Assembly: GCA_020849825.1 (NCBI GenBank) | Contig: JADZFP010000430.1 | Span: forward strand, 1 to 5,327 | DNA: 5,327 nt | Direction of reading: 5' to 3' | DNA from: Saprospiraceae bacterium | Lineage (GTDB): Bacteria > Bacteroidota > Bacteroidia > Chitinophagales > Saprospiraceae | Shown here: positions 1-4,691 of the stretch, piece after piece | Layout of the letters: the number at the start of each line of letters is the position of its first letter | How positions within the stretch are numbered: the stretch's first letter is position 1 | The notes under the pieces: model-generated | Seen by the model: only the letters and a program-made list of their open reading frames with translations | Databases searched by the model: none | Told to the model about the DNA's origin: nothing | Position numbers and translations under genes: made by a program

Positions 1-1
1 G

Positions 2-1360
2 GATGAAATCGACCGAGATACGGCCGACGACTACGCCGACGACGATAGTACAAGCCTTTCCGAACCCGATGGCGACGACGACTTCGGGATGGATGAGTAC
101 CTCCGCGATTTTATCGAAGACGACCCCAGCACCTACAAAACACGCGGCGAAGACCGCGGCGGCGAAGAAGAAGAGCGCACCATACCCATTATTTCTGAAA
201 GCACATTTCACGAATACCTCGAACAACAACTCGGCCTCCTGCGGCTCAAAGACGAACGCGAACACGCCATCGCCCTGCAGGTCATCGGCTCAATCGACGA
301 CGACGGCTACCTCCGCCGCGACCCCACGGCCATGGTCGACGACCTGCTGTTCAGCCAGAATATCTCCACCGATGAATCCGAAATCGAACACATTCTGGCC
401 AAAATTCAGCAGTTCGACCCTCCCGGTACCGGCGCACGCGACCTGCAGGAATGCCTCCTGCTCCAGCTCCGCGCCAAACTCCGTTCCGAATCCGGCGTGT
501 CGTACGAAGAACGCCTCGCCATCGAAATCGCGCAGCGCATCATCAACGACTACTTCGACGAATTCACCAAAAAACACTACACCCGCCTTTGCCGGGCCCT
601 CAACCTCGATGAAGACGACCTCAAAGTCGCTATCGACGAAATCCTGAAACTCAACCCCAAACCCGCCAGCGGCTTCGCTACCCGCGGCGACCGCGCCCTC
701 AACTACGTCGTGCCCGACTTCCTCGTGCACAACCGCGACGGCGAACTCGAACTCACCCTCAACGCCCGCAATGCCCCCGACCTGCGCATCAACGACCACT
801 ACCGCGAAATGCTGCGCGCCTTCAACTCGGGCCGCAACGGCCGCCGCCCCAATAAAAAAGAAAAAGAAGCCATCCTCTTCATCAAACAGAAGATCGACAG
901 CGCCAAATGGTTTATCGACGCCATCAAACAGCGCCAGCAAACCATGATGCTCACGATGGGCGCCATACTCGACCACCAACAGGAATACGTCCTCACCGGC
1001 GACCAAAAGAAACTACGGCCGATGATCCTCAAAGACATCGCCGATACCACCAGCCTCGACATCTCCACCGTCTCGCGCGTGGCCAATTCCAAATACGTCC
1101 AGACCGAATTCGGCACCAAACGCCTCAAGGAGTTTTTCTCCGAAAGCCTCCAGACCCAGGACGGCGAAGAAGTCTCCACCATCGAAGTCAAAAAGATCCT
1201 CACCGACCTCATCGGCGAAGAAAACAAACGCCGCCCGCTCTCCGACGAAAAACTCAAGTCGCTGCTCCTCAAAAAAGGCTACAACATCGCCCGGCGCACT
1301 GTGGCCAAGTACCGCGAACAACTGAATATCCCGGTGGCGCGACTCCGGAAAGAGTTGTAA
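2..1360 (+). CDS. rpoN: RNA polymerase sigma-54 factor RpoN (5' partial)
   Basis: Sigma-54 directs core RNA polymerase to -24/-12 promoters that need AAA+ activators. The frame is open from base 2 with no stop, so the start and the Gln-rich activator-contacting region I lie upstream; 452 residues are visible. The first 29 visible residues hold 14 Asp/Glu, matching the acidic region II linker. The core-binding domain follows, with the hallmark FDPPGTGARDLQECLLLQL at about visible residues 138-156. The C-terminal DNA-binding part has a helix-turn-helix around 343-368 (DISTVSRVANSKYV). It ends with the RpoN box ARRTVAKYRE at 430-439 (bases 1289-1318), the diagnostic motif, 14 residues before the stop. 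The Met codon at 89 is internal to the acidic linker and is unlikely to be the true start. Codons favour C in third position, like recA and unlike the following xisH/xisI. Family identity is certain; only the N-terminus is missing. Confidence 0.97.
   Translation, partial: DEIDRDTADDYADDDSTSLSEPDGDDDFGMDEYLRDFIEDDPSTYKTRGEDRGGEEEERTIPIISESTFHEYLEQQLGLLRLKDEREHAIALQVIGSIDDDGYLRRDPTAMVDDLLFSQNISTDESEIEHILAKIQQFDPPGTGARDLQECLLLQLRAKLRSESGVSYEERLAIEIAQRIINDYFDEFTKKHYTRLCRALNLDEDDLKVAIDEILKLNPKPASGFATRGDRALNYVVPDFLVHNRDGELELTLNARNAPDLRINDHYREMLRAFNSGRNGRRPNKKEKEAILFIKQKIDSAKWFIDAIKQRQQTMMLTMGAILDHQQEYVLTGDQKKLRPMILKDIADTTSLDISTVSRVANSKYVQTEFGTKRLKEFFSESLQTQDGEEVSTIEVKKILTDLIGEENKRRPLSDEKLKSLLLKKGYNIARRTVAKYREQLNIPVARLRKEL
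1289..1318 (+). other. RpoN box coding segment
   Basis: These ten codons encode ARRTVAKYRE, a near-invariant signature of sigma-54 that recognises the -24 promoter element. It is intact here, so the visible C-terminal half of the protein should be able to bind promoter DNA. Confidence 0.93.
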
Positions 1361-1365
1361 AAATG

Positions 1366-1386
1366 CTTGAAAATCAGATTTTTAAG
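1366..1386 (+). repeat. AT-rich inverted repeat just after rpoN
   Basis: CTTGAAAAT (1366-1374) and ATTTTTAAG (1378-1386) form a 9-bp stem with one G-U pair and a 3-base loop, starting 5 bases after the rpoN stop. It has no GC-rich stem and no clean T tract after it, so it would be at best a weak terminator. The left arm CTTGAAAAT occurs again at 2257-2265 on the other side of the xisH-xisI pair. Confidence 0.5.
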
Positions 1387-1455
1387 TCATGAAACCAGGC
1401 TCTGTTTTTTGAAATAAATTTTCAGGCGCAGAGGATGGTGTGGAAACCGCGTGTA

Positions 1456-1463
1456 TATCTTTG
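1456..1463 (+). promoter_or_regulatory. Possible -7 promoter element before xisH
   Basis: TATCTTTG fits the Bacteroidota -7 consensus TAnnTTTG exactly. Transcription from it would begin roughly 10 bases before the ATG at 1479. I see no TTTG -33 box at the expected spacing; the nearest TTTG, 1408-1411, is too far upstream. The call therefore rests on one 8-base match. If real, it lies inside the alternative GTG-started reading of xisH and supports the ATG at 1479. Confidence 0.35.
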
Positions 1464-1478
1464 GGGAAAGGCGCTGGT

Positions 1479-1892
1479 ATGGCGAAGGATTTTTTTCACG
1501 GTACGGTACAAGATGTTCTACTCAACGAAGGTTTTGCCATCACGCATGATCCGTACGTGATGCGCAAATATGATCCGCAGTGGGAACTCGACTTTGGCGC
1601 AGAAAAAGTTATTGCTGCCGAGTCAGGCTTCCTGAAAATAGCAGTTGAAGTCAAAAGTTATTTTGAAGATTCATTTGCCCATGCTTTTCATGGTATACTG
1701 GGGCAGTATCTGAATTACAGGCTGGCGCTTGACATGGTTGAACCCGATCGCAAAATGCTTCTGGCTGTCCCGGAAGACATATATTTGTCTGAATTTAGCC
1801 GGCAAGGAATTCGTAATTCGATACACTTTTATGATGTTCGACTAATCGTGTACAATCCAATAGATAAAACAGTTCTGCGATGGGGACTTTAA
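1479..1892 (+). CDS. xisH: XisH family protein (fdxN element excision controlling factor-like)
   Basis: A 137-residue protein recognised from family-typical strings: an opening AKDFFHGTV, ITHDP (21-25), DFGAEKVIAAE (38-48), KIAVEVKS (53-60), GQYLNYRLAL (75-84), LAVPED (95-100) and LIVYNP (122-127). Length agrees with the family (about 140). In heterocyst-forming cyanobacteria XisH and XisI are needed, with the recombinase XisF, for excision of the fdxN element. D38, E57-x-K59 and the following Q76-x3-Y80 resemble a PD-(D/E)XK nuclease core, so DNA cleavage or binding is a reasonable inference, not shown here. ATG 1479 is preferred over an in-frame GTG at 1440: family members begin close to this Met, and a purine-rich GGGGAAAG at 1463-1470 sits 8 bases before it. 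It overlaps xisI by 13 bases. Codon use is more A/T-ending than in rpoN or recA. Identity is confident; the role in this organism is unknown. Confidence 0.9.
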   Translation: MAKDFFHGTVQDVLLNEGFAITHDPYVMRKYDPQWELDFGAEKVIAAESGFLKIAVEVKSYFEDSFAHAFHGILGQYLNYRLALDMVEPDRKMLLAVPEDIYLSEFSRQGIRNSIHFYDVRLIVYNPIDKTVLRWGL

Positions 1893-2236
1893 ATAATAAA
1901 ATCCATAAATATCAAAGACTTCTGGCCCAACTGATTGATGGGAAAGCACAACTGGTGAATAGTACACCCGGTGAGGGAATTACATACCAGGCGGTCGTCG
2001 ATGTTAAAAACAATCACTTCCTGCTGGTATCTGTAGGATGGTCAGGTGGTAAATTTTATTATCAAGTACTCATACATATCGATATCGCTCCCGATGGAAA
2101 AATCTGGATACAGCAAAATCAAACTGAAATGGTGTTAGCCGAAATGCTGGCGGGTAGCGGGATTGAAAAAAAAGACATTGTCATCGCCTTTCACCCCGAA
2201 TACCTGCGCGAACACAGCGGTTATGCCGTCAAATAG
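1880..2236 (+). CDS. xisI: XisI family protein (fdxN element excision controlling factor-like)
   Basis: A 118-residue protein with XisI family signatures in order: VSVGW (50-54), LIHIDI (64-69), GKIWIQ (73-78), the TE pair (82-83), FHPEYLR (104-110) and the C-terminal GYAV (114-117). Length is close to the family norm of about 110. XisI is the partner of XisH and the genes are normally adjacent in this order. The ATG at 1880 lies inside the last codons of xisH in another frame (13-base overlap), so the two are almost certainly one transcript with coupled translation, as expected for partners made in fixed ratio. No Shine-Dalgarno site is evident. Base composition is low for the window (22 of 60 G+C in 2041-2100). 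In cyanobacteria XisI works with XisH to control fdxN element excision; its biochemical activity is not clear from the sequence. No fdxN, nif or recombinase gene is visible nearby. Confidence 0.9.
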   Translation: MGTLNNKIHKYQRLLAQLIDGKAQLVNSTPGEGITYQAVVDVKNNHFLLVSVGWSGGKFYYQVLIHIDIAPDGKIWIQQNQTEMVLAEMLAGSGIEKKDIVIAFHPEYLREHSGYAVK

Positions 2237-2257
2237 TGCCATTTTAAAACTTTTTTC

Positions 2258-2285
2258 TTGAAAATTTTTTAAAAAACATTTTCAA
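2258..2285 (+). repeat. AT-rich inverted repeat between xisI and recA
   Basis: TTGAAAAT (2258-2265) and ATTTTCAA (2278-2285) are perfect 8-base inverted arms. The 12-base spacer continues the symmetry as a T run facing an A run, so a longer, slightly offset AT-only hairpin is possible. The right arm overlaps the region where the recA -33 element should lie. It could be an operator, an UP-like AT-rich element, a weak xisI terminator, or chance in a very AT-rich stretch. Confidence 0.5.
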
Positions 2286-2308
2286 AACAACTTTTTGTTT
2301 TAACTTTG
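2279..2308 (+). promoter_or_regulatory. Probable recA promoter (Bacteroidota type)
   Basis: TAACTTTG at 2301-2308 is an exact match to the Bacteroidota -7 element TAnnTTTG, 37 bases before the recA ATG. An imperfect -33 element, TTTT at 2279-2282 (consensus TTTG), sits 18 bases upstream of it, close to the usual 19-21. Predicted transcription start is near 2313-2316, giving a leader of about 30 bases. The upstream block 2241-2300 is extremely A+T-rich and could act as an UP-like element. A small inverted pair AAAAC/GTTTT (2284-2288, 2297-2301) lies between the two elements. I recognise no LexA-type operator. Confidence 0.6.
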
Positions 2309-2345
2309 AGTCTTCAAATTTTACCACTTACCAACAGCCTCAAAC

Positions 2346-3425
2346 ATGGCAGACGAAAGAGAAAATAAACTTAAATCCCTACAGGCCACCATCGACCGGC
2401 TTGATAAAACCTACGGCAAAGGCACCATCATGCGCCTCGGCGACCGCCAGGCCATCGAAGTGGAGGTCATTCCATCCGGCTCACTGGGCCTTGACCTGGC
2501 CCTCGGCTGCGGCGGTTATCCCAAAGGCCGTATCATCGAAATCTACGGCCCGGAATCGTCCGGTAAAACCACACTGGCCATCCACGCAGTAGCCGAATGC
2601 CAGAAAAAAGGCGGTATCGCCGCCATCATCGATGCCGAGCACGCTTTCGACCGCTTCTACGCCGAAGGACTGGGCGTCGACGTCAACAATCTGCTTATCT
2701 CCCAACCCGACAACGGCGAGCAGGCCCTCGAAATCGCTGAAAACCTGATCCGTTCCGGCGCTGTCGATATCGTTGTGGTCGACTCCGTGGCCGCACTCGT
2801 GCCCCGTTCCGAGATCGAGGGCGAAATGGGCGACTCCAAGGTTGGCCTCCAGGCCCGCCTCATGAGCCAGGCCATGCGCAAACTCACTGCCGCCATCGGC
2901 CGTACCGGCTGCTGCTGCATCTTTATCAACCAGCTGCGCGAAAAAATCGGCGTCATGTTCGGCAACCCCGAGACGACCACCGGCGGCAACGCACTCAAAT
3001 TCTACGCCTCTGTCCGTCTCGACATCCGACGCTCCGGCGGCGGCATCAAAGACAAAGACGGCAACGTCATCGGTAACCAGGTGAAGGTGAAAATTGTGAA
3101 AAACAAACTGGCGCCGCCCTTCCGCATAGCAGAATTCGAGATTGTCTTCGGCGAAGGCATCTCCAAAGCCGGCGAAATCGTCGACCTGGGCAGCCAGTAC
3201 GACGTGATCCAAAAAAGCGGCGCATGGTACAGCTACGAAGGCGCCAAAATCGCCCAGGGCCGCGACGCTGCGAAACAATTCCTGCTCGACAACCCGGAAA
3301 CGGCCGTCGAGATCGAAAAGAAGATCAAGGAAAAAATCGCTGCCGGCGCCGCCGCAACCAAAGCCGGCGCCGCCAAGGCCGTACTGAACGGTGTCGGCGA
3401 CGATGGCGCTGACGACGACGAATAA
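2346..3425 (+). CDS. recA: Recombinase RecA
   Basis: RecA polymerises on single-stranded DNA, hydrolyses ATP, catalyses homologous pairing and strand exchange, and in many bacteria triggers LexA self-cleavage. The 359 residues match the family's usual length of about 350. Visible elements: the N-terminal polymerisation helix; Walker A GPESSGKT (68-75); catalytic glutamate E98 in DAEHAFD; Walker B ending at D146 in DIVVVDSVAAL; loop L1 around 156-165; and loop L2 with GNPETTTGGNALKFY (206-220), preceded by FINQLREKIG. The C-terminal domain ends in an Ala/Lys-rich stretch and the acidic tail GDDGADDDE, which in other RecAs moderates DNA binding. The ATG at 2346 gives the normal N-terminus; no Shine-Dalgarno site precedes it, as is common in Bacteroidota. 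The gene has its own promoter upstream and terminator downstream, so it is probably monocistronic. An oddity is three consecutive cysteines (189-191) in the buried strand before FIN. Confidence 0.99.
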   Translation: MADERENKLKSLQATIDRLDKTYGKGTIMRLGDRQAIEVEVIPSGSLGLDLALGCGGYPKGRIIEIYGPESSGKTTLAIHAVAECQKKGGIAAIIDAEHAFDRFYAEGLGVDVNNLLISQPDNGEQALEIAENLIRSGAVDIVVVDSVAALVPRSEIEGEMGDSKVGLQARLMSQAMRKLTAAIGRTGCCCIFINQLREKIGVMFGNPETTTGGNALKFYASVRLDIRRSGGGIKDKDGNVIGNQVKVKIVKNKLAPPFRIAEFEIVFGEGISKAGEIVDLGSQYDVIQKSGAWYSYEGAKIAQGRDAAKQFLLDNPETAVEIEKKIKEKIAAGAAATKAGAAKAVLNGVGDDGADDDE

Positions 3426-3465
3426 CACCCGTCTCTCTTTCAATACAAACTATGAAACATCCCCC

Positions 3466-3502
3466 TCGCCCCGGTTTTCTGTAAGCCGGGGCGATTTTTT
3501 TT
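3466..3502 (+). terminator. Rho-independent terminator of recA
   Basis: TCGCCCCGG (3466-3474) and CCGGGGCGA (3486-3494) form a perfect 9-bp GC-rich stem with an 11-base loop, followed directly by eight T (3495-3502). It begins 41 bases after the recA stop and is a textbook intrinsic terminator. Confidence 0.93.
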
Positions 3503-3540
3503 CAGGGCGGCAACTTCATTTCCGGCCTGACCGTTAAACC

Positions 3541-3608
3541 TGATTGTTTTTTTCCGGTCAAACATGCTCTAACAGCCCTGTCGCCGCGGCTGATTCGTTT
3601 AACAATCA
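3541..3608 (+). repeat. Spaced inverted repeat in the leader of the secreted-protein gene
   Basis: TGATTGTT (3541-3548) and AACAATCA (3601-3608) are perfect 8-base inverted arms separated by 52 bases, the right arm ending 10 bases before the ATG at 3619. This could be a pair of half-sites or chance. I found no exact TAnnTTTG promoter element in 3503-3618; the nearest candidate, ATTCTTTG at 3608-3615, lacks the TA and lies too close to the start. Confidence 0.3.
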
Positions 3609-3618
3609 TTCTTTGACC

Positions 3619-4524
3619 ATGAAAACTAACCACGTCCGGACGCTTCTGTGCGTCCTTCTTTTCCCTCTGTTTTCTCTTCCGCTCCTCGCTCAGGATACTG
3701 CCGACAGCACCGGCCTGCCCGGCGACGGCTTCAGCCTCGAAGCAGCGGTGGAGCTGTTCAAAAAGGCCCAGTCGCCCGAAGACTTTGAAAAACTGCTCAA
3801 TTCAGAAGAAAACACCGTCAACAACCTCGACCTCAACGAAGACGGCGAAATAGACTACATCCGCGTGATCGACAACATGGCGGGCGACGTGCATGCCATC
3901 GTGTTGCAGGTACCTGTCAGCGAGACGGAATCGCAGGACGTAGCCGTGATCGAGATCGAAAAAACCGGCGCCGAGGAAGCCACGCTCCAGATCATCGGCG
4001 ACGAGGCCGTGTACGGCAAACAGCTGATCGCGGAGCCCTTTGAAGAAGAACGCAGCCAGGAGGGCCGTCATGGCCCCGCCTTGACCCATCAGCCCGTCCG
4101 GATCGTGGTAAACGTCTGGCTCTGGCCTTCGGTTCGCTTCGTATACCGCCCGGGTTACGTCGCTTATGTGTCGCCCTGGCGCTGGCGGGTTTACCCAACC
4201 TGGTGGCGCCCCTGGCGCCCGCATCCCTGGGGCTGGTACCACGTCCGGGTGCGGCCATATCGCGCGCACTGCCATGTAGTGACGGTGCACCGCGTACATC
4301 GCGCACACGCCGTGTATGCGCCGCGCCGCACACATTCCACGGTTGTGCATACCCGCACGGTATCACACGGCCCGCGCGGCGGTACAAAAACCACGAGTTC
4401 CACAACCGTGCGCGGCAAAAATGGCAACGTCAAAGCCAAACGAACCACCACGACCCGCACCGGCCCGAAAGGTCACGTACAACAGAAAAAAACGACGACG
4501 AAAGTGCGGAGGGGGAGGAACTGA
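3619..4524 (+). CDS. Secreted protein with DxNxDGxID loop and basic Trp/Arg/His- and Thr-rich tail; function unknown
   Basis: This encodes 301 residues. A Sec signal peptide is clear: basic start MKTNHVR, hydrophobic core about 9-22, and probable cleavage after LLA (24|25). The ATG at 3619 is chosen because an upstream TTG start (3544) would bury this signal under 25 extra residues. Residues about 38-140 look like a folded alpha/beta domain, with DLNEDGEID (71-79) giving Asp/Asn/Asp at positions 1, 3, 5, Gly at 6, Ile at 8 and Asp at 9 of an EF-hand or dockerin-like calcium loop; position 12 is Arg82, so a canonical EF-hand is incomplete. Residues about 166-208 are packed with Trp, Tyr, Arg and Pro, then a His/Arg-rich stretch (216-250), then three 15-16 residue repeats starting G-x-x-G and ending in Thr runs (251-297). 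Many Bacteroidota encode secreted proteins of this look with no assigned role. Envelope location is likely; function cannot be called. Confidence 0.85.
   Translation: MKTNHVRTLLCVLLFPLFSLPLLAQDTADSTGLPGDGFSLEAAVELFKKAQSPEDFEKLLNSEENTVNNLDLNEDGEIDYIRVIDNMAGDVHAIVLQVPVSETESQDVAVIEIEKTGAEEATLQIIGDEAVYGKQLIAEPFEEERSQEGRHGPALTHQPVRIVVNVWLWPSVRFVYRPGYVAYVSPWRWRVYPTWWRPWRPHPWGWYHVRVRPYRAHCHVVTVHRVHRAHAVYAPRRTHSTVVHTRTVSHGPRGGTKTTSSTTVRGKNGNVKAKRTTTTRTGPKGHVQQKKTTTKVRRGRN
4369..4509 (+). repeat. Three tandem protein-level repeats in the secreted protein's C-terminus
   Basis: Residues 251-265, 266-281 and 282-297 align as GPRGGTK, GKNGNVK and GPKGHVQ, each followed by a Lys/Arg/Thr run with three or four Thr. 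The repeats are Gly/Lys/Thr-rich, strongly basic, and diverged at the DNA level, so they are old rather than freshly duplicated. Confidence 0.65.
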
Positions 4525-4543
4525 ATTTTCCCGGCCACTGCGT

Positions 4544-4583
4544 GACGAACGCCCCGTTGCCCTGTGACAACGGGGCGTTTGTC
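4544..4583 (+). terminator. Long GC-rich hairpin, probable terminator
   Basis: AACGCCCCGTTG (4548-4559) pairs perfectly with CAACGGGGCGTT (4568-4579) over 12 bp with an 8-base loop. The stem extends outward to 4544/4583 with one G-U pair, about 16 pairs in all. It starts 20 bases after the stop of the secreted-protein gene. The following T tract is only three bases (TTTGTCG), so it may be a weak intrinsic terminator or an RNA 3'-end stabiliser. Confidence 0.65.
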
Positions 4584-4646
4584 GTAAATCACAATGGCGC
4601 TTGATCGCGCTCATTGCCATTATCTTAAAAGTTCGGCAGCTTAATG

Positions 4647-4664
4647 GCGGAAAATATTTTCCGC
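4647..4664. promoter_or_regulatory. Perfect 18-bp palindrome upstream of the esterase gene
   Basis: GCGGAAAATATTTTCCGC reads the same on both strands over all 18 bases, with GCGG/CCGC ends and an AT centre. It ends 27 bases before the ATG at 4692. The shape and position fit an operator for a dimeric regulator; a short RNA hairpin is the alternative, though a perfect even palindrome leaves no natural loop. No exact TAnnTTTG promoter is visible in 4584-4691. Confidence 0.5.
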
Positions 4665-4691
4665 AGGATTCATTTTAAATGGTCAAATACT

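Noticed and set aside
3..647. Plus-strand 214-residue open frame overlapping the start of rpoN
   Set aside because: Out of frame with rpoN; the product is a Ser/Thr/Pro/Asn-rich shadow with no recognisable family, while the rpoN frame carries conserved motifs.
290..1006. Long minus-strand open frame of 238 residues within rpoN
   Set aside because: It is a shadow of rpoN, whose GC-rich codons leave few stops on the opposite strand; its product is low-complexity Val/Phe/Ala/Glu with no domain I recognise.
1440..1478. N-terminal extension of XisH from a GTG start
   Set aside because: Family members begin close to the Met at 1479; the extension shows no conserved residues and would cover a candidate -7 promoter element.
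1361..1478. CRISPR, tRNA or other structured RNA gene in the rpoN-xisH gap
   Set aside because: No repeat-spacer periodicity and no tRNA-like cloverleaf or T-loop motif; only a short AT-rich hairpin is present.
359..2202. TATTC/GAATA pentamers as fdxN-type excision repeats flanking xisHI
   Set aside because: The fdxN element uses TATTC core repeats. GAATA occurs at 359, 983, 1324 and 2198, but all lie inside coding sequence at irregular spacing, and a 5-mer is expected this often by chance. I saw no convincing direct repeat pair bounding the cassette.
2481..3443. Minus-strand open frame of 320 residues opposite recA
   Set aside because: It lies almost wholly opposite recA, has composition bias (Asp/Val/Phe/Ala) typical of antisense shadows, and the recA reading is unquestionable.
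3544..3618. N-terminal extension of the secreted protein from a TTG start
   Set aside because: It would place 25 polar residues before a clean signal peptide that begins MKTNHVR at 3619.
4191..4620. Several short overlapping open frames on both strands around the end of the secreted-protein gene
   Set aside because: All are out-of-frame or antisense shadows of its basic repetitive tail and the following hairpin; none has a recognisable domain.
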